From Saccharopolyspora oryzae (GTDB lineage: Bacteria > Actinomycetota > Actinomycetes > Mycobacteriales > Pseudonocardiaceae), in contig NZ_JAQGLA010000052.1 of assembly GCF_027853915.1 (NCBI RefSeq), positions 1 through 50,375 on the forward strand: 50,375 bases of DNA, given 5' to 3'. The notes under the pieces are model-generated. The model saw nothing but the letters and a program-made list of their open reading frames with translations, was not told the origin of the DNA and did no database searches. Position numbers and translations under genes: made by a program. How positions within the stretch are numbered: the stretch's first letter is position 1; the number at the start of each line of letters is the position of its first letter. Shown in pieces: positions 9,545 to 17,695 of this stretch.

Positions 9545-10117
9545 CTACTCCTGCGCGGTGCGGGCGTTCCGGAGGTCGTCCGGCGTGTCCACATCGGACG
9601 CCTCGGACTCGATCGCCGGGACGTGCACCGGCGCGAGCGGGGCGAGAGCCGCGCGGAGCGGCCGGTTGTGGACCTCAGCGGGCATCGCGCCGCGCAGCGC
9701 GCTCACGTCCCACACGCCCACCAACCACTGTGGACGGTCCTGCGCGTCAACGAGCACCGCACCAGCGGAGTCGGGTGTTGCGCGCAGGGCGGCGAGCAGC
9801 CGGGCGATCGTCGCCGGTGTCAGGTGCGGGTGGTCGCCCGCGAGGACCGCGACCGCGCGGGTTTCCGCCGGGAGTTGGGCCAGGCCTGCCTGGAGCCCCG
9901 CGAGCGGACCGCCACCCGGCGGATCTTCCGCGGTCCAGCGCACCGCCCGGGCAGTGGTGCGCGGCGGGCCGACCACGACCAGCGGGTCGGCCTCGGCCAC
10001 CGCATCCAGGGTGCGGTCCAGCAGCGTGCGCCCTCCGACGGGCAGCAGGACCTTGTCCACCCCGCCGAGTCGACGCGCCCGACCACCGGCCAGCACCACT
10101 GCCGCGAATTCCGCCAC
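9545..10117 (-). CDS. mobA: Molybdenum cofactor guanylyltransferase, MobA-like
   Basis: 190 residues, the usual MobA length. The N-terminus has the nucleotidyltransferase motif LAGGRARRLGGVDKVLLPVGG, and LAGDHPHLTP matches the metal-binding DxP loop. MobA couples GMP to molybdopterin to make MGD, required by DMSO-reductase-family enzymes such as the nitrate reductase at 14117. The gene is monocistronic-looking: 226 bases separate it from moxR and 102 from the hydrolase gene. GTG at 10117 is the start with a short Ala-rich beginning. A related nucleotidyltransferase acting on another sugar or cofactor cannot be excluded, but the GG.DK motif and nearby nitrate reductase favour MobA. Confidence 0.82.
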   Translation of the reverse strand: MAEFAAVVLAGGRARRLGGVDKVLLPVGGRTLLDRTLDAVAEADPLVVVGPPRTTARAVRWTAEDPPGGGPLAGLQAGLAQLPAETRAVAVLAGDHPHLTPATIARLLAALRATPDSAGAVLVDAQDRPQWLVGVWDVSALRGAMPAEVHNRPLRAALAPLAPVHVPAIESEASDVDTPDDLRNARTAQE

Positions 10118-10219
10118 ACCGCAATGCTTCCAGCCGCCCGCTCCCCCGCTCCAACCAGTCCCCCGAACAGCACGGCGCCCCTGCCGCGCAGGACACGGCA
10201 GGGGCGCTGGAGCCGGGGG

Positions 10220-11545
10220 TCAGAGCATGCGGACCGCGTACGGGGCGATGCCGCCGTAGCGGACCGAGGTCACGCGGACCCGGGAACCCGAGTACGGCGC
10301 TTCCACCATCCGGCCGTTGCCGAGGTAGAGGGCGACGTGGTGGATGCTGCCGCCGCTCTGCCAGAACAGCATGTCGCCGCGGCGCATCTGCGACAGCGGC
10401 ACCCGGCGCCCGGACTGGTACTGGTAGCCGCTGTAGTGGTCGAGCTGGACGCCCGCACCGGCGAACGCGTAGAGCATCAGTCCCGAGCAGTCGAAGCCGG
10501 TCTTGGCGTAGTCGCCGTAGGAGTCGGCCACTCCCCCGTCGCGGATGCCGCGCGTCGCCCCGCGCGAGTTGCCGCCGCCCCAGGCGTACTGCACGCCCAG
10601 CTGGGACAACGCCCGGCTGATCACGACCTCGACCGACCGGCCGCTGGGCGCCGGGGCCGACTGCTGCACCGGCTCCCGGGAGTCCGACGTCGACTGCGAC
10701 GCAGCCTGCGCAGCGGCTTGCGCGGCGGCGGCCTCTTCGCGCTGCTTCTCGTCCAGCCAGTCCTCGTACTGCCCGCGCTGCTGCTCCAGACCCGACACGT
10801 GCGAGCGGGCCTCGGCCAGCTGGGCCTCGACGCCGGCCTTGTCGGATTCCAGCTGCCGCGCCTGGTCCGCCTGGCTGTTCTGCGCCGCGATCGCCGCCTG
10901 CTGGGCCGATTCGGCCGCACGCCGCGCGTCGTCGGCGGCTTGCCGCTTGGCCTCGGCTTCCTCGAGCGCCGCCCGGGCCAGCGAGTCCTTGTTGACCTTC
11001 TCCACGCGGGCGCGCTCGAGGTCGTCCATGACGTCGAGCTCGGACTTGCTGATCACGTCCAGGAACAGCGCGCGGTCGAGCACGTCCTGGGGGTTCTTGG
11101 AACCGACGAAGGCGGTGGCCGAACCGACCTGGCTGCCCTGCCGGTAGCTGCCCGCCACGAACCGGTCCAGGCGCTGGCGCTGCTGGTCGATCCGCTGCCC
11201 GGCGACGTCGGAGTCGACCTTGGCCGCGTCCGCGACGCGGCGGGCGTCGTCGTAGGCGCCCTCGGCCCGGTCCAGGTCGACGCGCGCCTTGTTCGCGTCC
11301 TCCATCTTGAGCTCGACCTGCGCCTGCAGGTCGACCAGCTTGGACTCCGCCTCGGCCAGCTGGTTCGCCAGTTCACCGACCTGCCCGGCCACCTGCTGCG
11401 ACTTGGCGCGACCGGCCTGGATCTCGGCGTCGCTGGGGTTCGGCGGCGGCGCGGGCACGGCCGAACCGACCCCCGGCGCGGCCAGGCCGATGGCGACGAG
11501 CAGCGTGATAGCGGCGGTCCTACGCACGCCACGACTTCCCGGCAC
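10220..11545 (-). CDS. ripA: Secreted NlpC/P60 peptidoglycan endopeptidase, RipA-like
   Basis: 441 residues in the RipA architecture: signal peptide (RRTAAITLLVAIGLAAPGVGSA), a long Ala/Gln/Glu-rich coiled coil over about residues 40-270, a Ser/Pro linker, and a C-terminal NlpC/P60 domain. The catalytic Cys353 lies in GFDCSGL, and the His is in GSIHHVALYLGNGRMVEAP. Enzymes of this type cut peptide stems of peptidoglycan for daughter-cell separation. GTG at 11545 is chosen for its GGAGG site eight bases upstream; the frame is open to 11572. Position next to moxR matches ripA/ripB beside moxR1 in mycobacteria. Cell-wall role is secure; equivalence to RipA rather than RipB is inferred from the long coiled coil. 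Confidence 0.88.
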   Translation of the reverse strand: MPGSRGVRRTAAITLLVAIGLAAPGVGSAVPAPPPNPSDAEIQAGRAKSQQVAGQVGELANQLAEAESKLVDLQAQVELKMEDANKARVDLDRAEGAYDDARRVADAAKVDSDVAGQRIDQQRQRLDRFVAGSYRQGSQVGSATAFVGSKNPQDVLDRALFLDVISKSELDVMDDLERARVEKVNKDSLARAALEEAEAKRQAADDARRAAESAQQAAIAAQNSQADQARQLESDKAGVEAQLAEARSHVSGLEQQRGQYEDWLDEKQREEAAAAQAAAQAASQSTSDSREPVQQSAPAPSGRSVEVVISRALSQLGVQYAWGGGNSRGATRGIRDGGVADSYGDYAKTGFDCSGLMLYAFAGAGVQLDHYSGYQYQSGRRVPLSQMRRGDMLFWQSGGSIHHVALYLGNGRMVEAPYSGSRVRVTSVRYGGIAPYAVRML

Positions 11546-11736
11546 GACCGTCACCTCCGCTGATACGCCCATTCAGCGGTCATGCTTTGGACTGAATGGA
11601 GTCATACGACGGATTGGGATCTTGCCACTTTCGTCCCGAACGCACCACTGATCTCAAGCACGACACGCGCAACATCAACCACACGGGTCACATGGTTCCC
11701 AACCAATGGGATACCCGGGGGGTGCGAGCCGCGCGA

Positions 11737-12543
11737 TCAGGACCAGGTGCTCGGGTCGCCCCAGGTGTTCAGCGGGCGGGTCGGTTCGGTGAGCGGGGCG
11801 CCGACCAGGTCCGGCAGCACCTCGTCCAGCGGATCGCGCACGACCGCGGCGGCCAGCTCGTCGTAGGGCGTCGGCTCGGCGTTGCAGATGATCAGCGCGG
11901 CACCTGCCTTGACGGCCAGCTCGGCCAGGCCCGCTGCCGGGTGCACCGTCAGCGAAGTCCCCGCCGCGAGGAACAGGTCGCAGTCCAGCGCGGCCCGCTG
12001 CGCCTCCCGGATCACGTCGGGGTCCAGGGGCTGTCCGAAGGAGACGGTGGCGGACTTCAAGATGCCGCCGCAGGAACGGCACGGCGGATCGGACTCCCCC
12101 GCCGCCACCCGCTCCAGCACCGCGCTCATCGGACCGGTCGCACCGCAGTCCAGGCACACCGTCCGGTAGATCGTGCCGTGCAGCTCCAGCACCCGGTCCC
12201 GGGCCAGGCCGGCGCGCTGGTGCAGCTCGTCGATGTTCTGGGTCAGCAACGAGCGGAGCCGCTCCGAGCGGTCGAGGTCGACGAAAGCGCGGTGCGCCGC
12301 ACTGGGCTCGGCCTTCCAGGCCGGGTGCTCGGCGCGGCTGCGCCAGGCCTGCTCGCGCACCTGCGGGTCGGCGACGTAGCTGTCGATGTCGCTGAGGCGC
12401 TGGGCCGCGGGGTTCTTGGTCCACAGCCCGTTGGGCCCGCGGAAGTCGGGGATGCCCGACGACGTCGACACCCCGGCCCCGGTCAGGGCGGTGACCCGGC
12501 GCGCTCCGCCGAACAGCTCTCGGGCCTGCTGCCAGTCGCCCAT
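11737..12543 (-). CDS. NAD-dependent protein deacylase, Sir2 family
   Basis: 268 residues. NAD-binding motifs are GAGVSTSSGIPDFRG and TQNIDELHQRAG; the catalytic His is in LELHGT; two Cys pairs, CLDCG and CRSCGG, form the zinc site. Sirtuins remove acetyl or other acyl groups from lysines, consuming NAD, and in bacteria control acetyl-CoA synthetase and other enzymes. ATG at 12543 puts the Rossmann core near residue 15; the frame continues to 12597, and an upstream GTG is also possible because the ribosome site GAGG lies almost against this ATG. It is upstream of the RipA-like gene on the same strand with 191 bases between. Confidence 0.9.
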   Translation of the reverse strand: MGDWQQARELFGGARRVTALTGAGVSTSSGIPDFRGPNGLWTKNPAAQRLSDIDSYVADPQVREQAWRSRAEHPAWKAEPSAAHRAFVDLDRSERLRSLLTQNIDELHQRAGLARDRVLELHGTIYRTVCLDCGATGPMSAVLERVAAGESDPPCRSCGGILKSATVSFGQPLDPDVIREAQRAALDCDLFLAAGTSLTVHPAAGLAELAVKAGAALIICNAEPTPYDELAAAVVRDPLDEVLPDLVGAPLTEPTRPLNTWGDPSTWS

Positions 12544-12660
12544 GCCTCGTTGCACCACGACTACACGGTCCCACGAACCCCGCGTCCGATGCGGCATCGC
12601 CCACCGTCTGCCTGCTCACACCGGCCGGGCCCGGGTTCGTGAAGGCAGGTTTGCAGCGGG

Positions 12661-12687
12661 GTAACGCGGAACGAGCCCGGCGGAAAC
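12661..12687 (+). promoter_or_regulatory. Possible GlnR-type nitrogen-control site before the nitrate cluster
   Basis: The 186-base gap between the divergent sirtuin and nitrate transporter genes holds GTAAC at 12661-12665 and GAAAC at 12683-12687, the two half-site types of actinomycete GlnR boxes. They are 17 bases apart, which fits an n6-5-n6 grid, but the half-site in between (CGAGC) is poor. It lies 43 to 69 bases before the transporter start. Candidate only. Confidence 0.33.
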
Positions 12688-12729
12688 ACCCGGTTCCTAC
12701 GTTCGGTCCAACCAACGGAAGGAGTCCAG

Positions 12730-14124
12730 GTGACCGCGAGAGCACCCGCCGGCCGGGCCCGCTGGATCGAGGGGTGGAACCCGGAGGACGAGCAGTTCTG
12801 GGAATCCACCGGCAAGCACGTGGCGCGGCGGAACCTGATCTTCTCGATCGTCTCGGAGCACATCGGCTTCTCCGTCTGGAGCATCTGGTCGGTGCTGGTG
12901 CTGTTCATGTCACCGGAGATCGGCCTGCCGTTCACCGCATCCGAGAAGTTCCTGCTGGTGGTCACGCCGAACCTGGTGGGCGCCGTGCTGCGGCTGCCCT
13001 ACTCCGCGGCGGTGACCCGCTTCGGCGGGCGGAACTGGACGATCTTCAGCTCGGCGGTGCTGCTGGTGCCCGCCGGACTGGCCTGCTACTTCGTGCAGCA
13101 GCCCGGCACCCCGCTGTGGGTGTTCATGCTCGTCGGCGCGACCGCGGGCCTGGGCGGCGGGAACTTCTCCTCGTCGATGACCAACATCACCACCTTCTTC
13201 CCGCAGCGCCACCAGGGCTGGGCGCTGGGGCTCAACGCCGGGGGCGGCAACCTCGGCGTGGCGGCGGTGCAGGTCGTCGGCCTCCTGGTGATCGCCGTCG
13301 CCGGTGGCACCAACCCGGCCTACGTGGCCGCGATCTACCTGCCGCTGATCGTGGTCGCCGCCCTGTGCGCGGCGCTGTTCATGGACAACGTGGACGCGGT
13401 TCGGGCCCGTCCCGGGGCGCTGCGCGAGGCCGCCGCGAACAAGCACACCTGGTGGATCTCGGTGCTCTACATCGGGACCTTCGGCTCGTTCATCGGCTAC
13501 GGCTTCGCCTTCGGCCTGGTGCTGCAGACCGAGTTCGGGTTCACGCCGCTGCAGGCGGCCAGCTGGACCTTCCTCGGCCCGCTGCTGGGTTCGGTCTCCC
13601 GCCCGGTCGGCGGTTGGCTGTCCGACCGCTTCGGCGGTGGCCGGGTGACGTTGTGGGCGTTCGCCGGGATGACCGCCGGCACCGGGGCGCTGCTGTTCGC
13701 CTCGTCGCGGGGCTCCTTCGCGATGTACCTGGTGGCGTTCATCGCGCTGTTCGTGCTGACCGGGGTCGGCAACGGTTCGACCTACAAGATGATCCCGGCG
13801 ATCTTCGCGAAGGAGGCCGAGGACGCGGTCACCGACGGCGGCGAGGCCGTCGCGGCCTTCTCCCGCGCCCGCCGGTTGTCCGGCGCCGTCATCGGCATCG
13901 CCGGTGCCGTCGGCGCGCTCGGCGGTGTGGGCATCAACCTGGCGTTCCGCGCCTCCTACGGCGGCGAGGCGGCCAACGGCGACGCGGCACTGCTGGTCTT
14001 CCTCTGCTACTACGTGCTCTGCGCGCTCGTCACCTGGGCCGTTTACCTCCGGGGATCCCGCGGGAGCGCTGCTGGCCCGCAGTCCGTCGAGGCGCGGTCG
14101 AAGGCGGAGGCCACCCGTGCCTGA
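12730..14124 (+). CDS. narK: Nitrate/nitrite transporter of the NarK/NasA type (MFS)
   Basis: 464 residues, about 12 membrane segments. The nitrate-nitrite porter signature is clear: GLGGGNFSSSMTNITTFFP and LGLNAGGGNLGVA near residues 147-180, and a second signature-like GVGNGSTYKMIPAIF in the C-terminal half. The protein imports nitrate (possibly exchanging nitrite) for the reductases encoded downstream. GTG at 12730 has GGAAGGAG upstream. Its stop overlaps the start of the nitrate reductase by eight bases, so the two are translationally coupled. It opens the nitrate assimilation operon. Confidence 0.94.
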   Translation: MTARAPAGRARWIEGWNPEDEQFWESTGKHVARRNLIFSIVSEHIGFSVWSIWSVLVLFMSPEIGLPFTASEKFLLVVTPNLVGAVLRLPYSAAVTRFGGRNWTIFSSAVLLVPAGLACYFVQQPGTPLWVFMLVGATAGLGGGNFSSSMTNITTFFPQRHQGWALGLNAGGGNLGVAAVQVVGLLVIAVAGGTNPAYVAAIYLPLIVVAALCAALFMDNVDAVRARPGALREAAANKHTWWISVLYIGTFGSFIGYGFAFGLVLQTEFGFTPLQAASWTFLGPLLGSVSRPVGGWLSDRFGGGRVTLWAFAGMTAGTGALLFASSRGSFAMYLVAFIALFVLTGVGNGSTYKMIPAIFAKEAEDAVTDGGEAVAAFSRARRLSGAVIGIAGAVGALGGVGINLAFRASYGGEAANGDAALLVFLCYYVLCALVTWAVYLRGSRGSAAGPQSVEARSKAEATRA

Positions 14125-16192
14125 GTTGCGGACCGTGGCCACGCACTGCCCCTACTGCGCCTTGCAGTGCGGGACCCGGCTGACGCGCGAACGGCGCGGC
14201 GTGTCGGTGCGGCCGACGGATTTCCCGGTCAACCGCGGTGGGTTGTGCCAGAAGGGCTGGACCGCACCCGCCCTGCTCGACGTGGCGGACCGGTTGCAGC
14301 ACCCGCTGGTGCGCCGGAACGGCGAGCTCGTCCCGGTCGATTGGGACACCGCGCTGCGCGTCGTCGCCGACGGTCTGCAACGCATCCGCGGCGAGCACGG
14401 GCCGGACGCCGTCGGGGTGTTCGGCGGTGGCGGGCTGACGAACGAGAAGGCCTACCTGCTCGGCAAGTTCGCCCGGCTCGCGCTGGGCACCAGCCAGATC
14501 GACTACAACGGCCGGTTCTGCATGTCCTCGGCCGCGGCAGCGGGCAACGCCGCGTTCGGGGTGGACCGCGGGTTGCCGTTCCCGGTCACCGACCTCGGCG
14601 GGGCCGACGTGGTCCTGCTGGCCGGGGCCAACCCGGCCGAGACCATGCCGCCGCTGATGCAGCACCTGCGGTCGGCGCGGCTGGTGGTGATCGACCCGCG
14701 CCGCACCGCCACGGCCGAGCGCGCCGCGCTGCACCTGCAGCCCGCGCCCGGCACCGATCTGGCGCTGGCGCTGGGTCTGCTGCACATCGCGGTCGTCGAC
14801 GGCTGGGTGGACGACGACTACGTCGACACCCGCACCACCGGGTTCGCAGCGGCCCGGCAGCGGGCGATGACCTGGTGGCCGGAACGCGTAGAGCGCGTCA
14901 CCGGGGTTCCGGTGACCGCGCAGCGGCAGGCGGTGCGGATGCTCGCCGAGGCGGGGAGCGCGTACGTGCTGACCGGTCGAGGCGCGGAGCAGCACAGCAA
15001 CGGCGCGGACACCGTCGCGGGATTCATCGACCTGGCCCTCGCACTCGGACTGCCGGGGCGCCCCGGTCGCGGGTACGGCTGCCTGACCGGGCAGGGCAAC
15101 GGGCAGGGCGGTCGCGAGCACGGCCAGAAGGCCGACCAGCTGCCCGGCTACCGGATGATCGACGACCCGGACGCCCGGGAGCACGTGGCCGGGGTCTGGG
15201 GCGTTGCGCCCGAGACGCTGCCGGGGCCGGGACGCAGCGCGTACGAGCTGCTGGACGCGCTGGGCACCGCGAACGGGCCGCGAGCGCTGCTGGTCTTCGG
15301 TTCCAACCCGGTGGTCTCGGCTCCCAACGCCGCGCACGTGGCACGGCGGCTGTCCGCATTGGACCTGCTGGTGGTGGCTGACTTCGTGCCGTCGGAGACC
15401 GCGCAGTCGGCGGACGTGGTGCTGCCGGTCACGCAGTGGGCCGAAGAGGAGGGCACCATGACCAACCTCGAAGGCCGGGTCCTGCGCCGGCGCCGGCTGC
15501 AGGTGCCGCCCGGTCACGCGCGCAGCGATCTGGAGGTCCTGCATGGCCTGGCGGTGCGGCTGGGCGAACCGGGCCACCGCTACCCGACCCGGCCGCGGGA
15601 GGTCTTCGAGGAGTTGCGCCGCGCTTCGGCCGGCGGCAAGGCCGACTACTCCGGGATCAGCTACGAGCGGCTCGACGCCGGACAAGCCCTGCACTGGCCT
15701 TGCCCGGACACCGAGCACCCCGGAACACCGCGGCTGTTCCTGGACTCCTTCGCCCACCCCGACGGGCTGGCCCGATTCGCCGCGGTCGAACACCGCGATC
15801 CCGCCGAGACCCCGCAGCGGACCTTCCCGCTGACCGCCACCACCGGCCGCGTGCTCGCGCAGTACCAGTCCGGGGCGCAGACCAGGCGGGTGGACGAGCT
15901 CAACGAGGCCGCGCCCGAACCGTTCGTGGAGATCCACCCGGACACCGCCGACCGCGCCGGTCTCACCGACGGCGAGCTGGCCCGGGTGACGTCGGCGCGC
16001 GGCAGCGCGGTCGCCCGGGTTCGGGTGGTGGGCACCATGCGCACCGACACGGTGTTCCTGCCGTTCCACTTCCCCGGCACCGGCCGGGCGAACCTGCTCA
16101 CCGGCGACGCGCTCGATCCGCGCAGCCGGATGCCGGAGTTCAAGGTCAGCGCGGTGCGCATCGAACCGGCCCGGGAGGTGGTGCCCGGATGA
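14117..16192 (+). CDS. nasC: Assimilatory nitrate reductase, catalytic subunit
   Basis: 691-residue molybdopterin oxidoreductase of the DMSO reductase family. The N-terminal 4Fe-4S site has C11, C14, C18 and C44 (CPYCALQC, then GGLCQKGW). Molybdopterin-binding features include GRFCMSSAAAAGNAAFG and FGSNPVVSAPNA, and a molydop-binding domain ends the chain with LPFHFPGTGRANLLTGDALDP. There is no Tat signal, so the enzyme is cytoplasmic and reduces nitrate to nitrite for assimilation. GTG at 14117, with GGAGG upstream, is inside the end of the transporter gene; the frame is open further upstream but that part is antisense-free narK sequence. The stop overlaps the next gene as ATGA. The C-terminal BFD-like module found in some NasA proteins is absent here and is carried by the next gene instead. 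Confidence 0.94.
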   Translation: MPELRTVATHCPYCALQCGTRLTRERRGVSVRPTDFPVNRGGLCQKGWTAPALLDVADRLQHPLVRRNGELVPVDWDTALRVVADGLQRIRGEHGPDAVGVFGGGGLTNEKAYLLGKFARLALGTSQIDYNGRFCMSSAAAAGNAAFGVDRGLPFPVTDLGGADVVLLAGANPAETMPPLMQHLRSARLVVIDPRRTATAERAALHLQPAPGTDLALALGLLHIAVVDGWVDDDYVDTRTTGFAAARQRAMTWWPERVERVTGVPVTAQRQAVRMLAEAGSAYVLTGRGAEQHSNGADTVAGFIDLALALGLPGRPGRGYGCLTGQGNGQGGREHGQKADQLPGYRMIDDPDAREHVAGVWGVAPETLPGPGRSAYELLDALGTANGPRALLVFGSNPVVSAPNAAHVARRLSALDLLVVADFVPSETAQSADVVLPVTQWAEEEGTMTNLEGRVLRRRRLQVPPGHARSDLEVLHGLAVRLGEPGHRYPTRPREVFEELRRASAGGKADYSGISYERLDAGQALHWPCPDTEHPGTPRLFLDSFAHPDGLARFAAVEHRDPAETPQRTFPLTATTGRVLAQYQSGAQTRRVDELNEAAPEPFVEIHPDTADRAGLTDGELARVTSARGSAVARVRVVGTMRTDTVFLPFHFPGTGRANLLTGDALDPRSRMPEFKVSAVRIEPAREVVPG

Positions 16193-17556
16193 CCCGGATC
16201 GTCGTCGTCGGCAACGGCCCGGCCGCCCACCGGCTGGTCGAGCGGCTGCGGGCGCAGGGGCACACCGGTCGGATCACGGTGCTGGGCGCTGAACGGCACC
16301 CCGCCTACAACCGGGTGCTGCTGGGCTCGGTGCTGGCGCGGGAGCTGTCGCCCGCAGCTGTGCGACTGCCCGATGTGGACGCCGAGGTCCGGCTGGGGAC
16401 GACCGCCACGCGAATCGACCGCAGCCGGCGGAAAGTGCGCACCGGCGACGGCGAAGAGCTCGCCTACGACGTCCTGGTGCTGGCCACCGGTTCCCGCCCG
16501 CGGTCGCCCGGGATCCGCGGGATCCAGCCGCTTCGCACGTTGAGCGACTGCGAACGCATCGACGGCGTCGCAGGTCCGGTGGCCGTGCTGGGTGGCGGGG
16601 TGCTCGGGGTCGAAGCAGCGCAGGCGCTCCTGGCCCGCGGCCACGACGTGACCTTGGTGCACCCCCAGCCGCACCTGATGGACAGCCAGGTGGACCCGGC
16701 CGGTGGTCGGCTGCTCGCCGACCGGCTCCGCGGGCTCGGGCTCGCGCTGCGGTTGGAGCGCCGGGCGGTCGAGCACCGGCGCGGTCGACTGCTCCTGGAC
16801 AGCGGCGAAGCGATTCCGGCCGAGCTGGTGGTCTCCTGCACCGGAGTGACGCCGGAAACCGCGCTGGCGGTGCGGGCCGGGTTGGCGGTGCGGCACGGGA
16901 TCGTGGTGGACGACCGGTTGCGCACCAGCGATCCGCACATCCACGCCATCGGCGACTGCGCCGAGCACGACGGCAGCACGCCCGGGCGGATCGACTCGGC
17001 GTGGGAGCAGGCCGACGCGCTCGCCGACCTGCTGTGCGGCGGCGAGCGCCGCTACCGCGGCACCCGCGCGGTCACCCGGCTCAACGCGCGCGGTATCGAG
17101 CTGGTCTCGGTCGGCGCGGTGGAGTCCCTGGCCAGCGCGGAGGCCGAGATCGTCACGCTCTCGGACCCCGCTCGCGGCCGCTACGCCAAGTTGGCGCTGC
17201 GGGAGGAACGGATCTCCGGTGCGGTGGTCATCGGCTTCTCGCAGGCGATCGCATCGGTCACGCAGCTGCACGACCGCGACCTGCCGGTGCCCGCCGATCG
17301 CCTCGCGCTGCTGCTGGGCAACCCCGCCACCACGTCCGCCCGCGTCGAACCGTCCGACGACGCGGTGCTCTGCCGCTGCAACAACGTCACCGAGAAGTCC
17401 CTGACCGCCGCCTGGCACGGCGGTGCTCGCTCGGTCCGCGAGCTGGCCAGGGCAACGCGGGCGACCACGGGCTGCGGAGGCTGCGCCGACGACGTCGCAC
17501 GCCTCTGCGCAGCACTGGCCCACCGCACTGAACACCAGAAGAAGGGCGTCGCATGA
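16189..17556 (+). CDS. nasB: FAD-dependent electron-transfer subunit with BFD-like [2Fe-2S] domain (NasB type)
   Basis: 455 residues resembling the N-terminal half of NirB: a pyridine nucleotide-disulfide oxidoreductase fold followed by a BFD-like iron-sulfur module. FAD motif IVVVGNGPAAHRLVE begins the protein; VAVLGGGVLGVEAAQALL is the NAD(P)H motif; AIGDCAEHDG binds the flavin. The [2Fe-2S] ligands are C395 and C397 (CRC) and C429 and C432 (CGGC). It probably passes NAD(P)H electrons to the nitrate reductase encoded just before, with which it overlaps by four bases (ATGA). It lacks the siroheme/4Fe-4S half of NirB, so it is not itself a nitrite reductase. Confidence 0.87.
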   Translation: MTRIVVVGNGPAAHRLVERLRAQGHTGRITVLGAERHPAYNRVLLGSVLARELSPAAVRLPDVDAEVRLGTTATRIDRSRRKVRTGDGEELAYDVLVLATGSRPRSPGIRGIQPLRTLSDCERIDGVAGPVAVLGGGVLGVEAAQALLARGHDVTLVHPQPHLMDSQVDPAGGRLLADRLRGLGLALRLERRAVEHRRGRLLLDSGEAIPAELVVSCTGVTPETALAVRAGLAVRHGIVVDDRLRTSDPHIHAIGDCAEHDGSTPGRIDSAWEQADALADLLCGGERRYRGTRAVTRLNARGIELVSVGAVESLASAEAEIVTLSDPARGRYAKLALREERISGAVVIGFSQAIASVTQLHDRDLPVPADRLALLLGNPATTSARVEPSDDAVLCRCNNVTEKSLTAAWHGGARSVRELARATRATTGCGGCADDVARLCAALAHRTEHQKKGVA

Positions 17557-17605
17557 CGCCTTGTGCCAACCGGAGTCCTGCTCAACCGCACCTTAGGGGA
17601 CCGTG

Positions 17606-17695
17606 ATGCAACCCAGCCACGAGAAACCGCGGAACGCGAGATCGATCCCGGACGCAACCACCACTGAAAAACGCGGAGAGGCGGACTGCGCATGA
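17606..17695 (+). CDS. Possible 29-residue leader ORF before nirB
   Basis: An ATG at 17606 preceded by AGGGGACCGTG opens a 29-codon frame whose TGA overlaps the nirB ATG (ATGA at 17692-17695). The peptide is polar, with no membrane segment: it begins MQPSHEKPRNARSIP and ends GEADCA. It fills most of the only real gap in the nitrate operon. It could be a translational coupling leader for nirB, or simply open by chance; third-position GC bias is weaker than in the neighbouring genes. Confidence 0.3.
   Translation: MQPSHEKPRNARSIPDATTTEKRGEADCA

Noticed and set aside
11546..11736. A ydaO (c-di-AMP) riboswitch before the NlpC/P60 gene, as in many actinomycetes
   Set aside because: The conserved ydaO motifs were not found in this leader on either strand.
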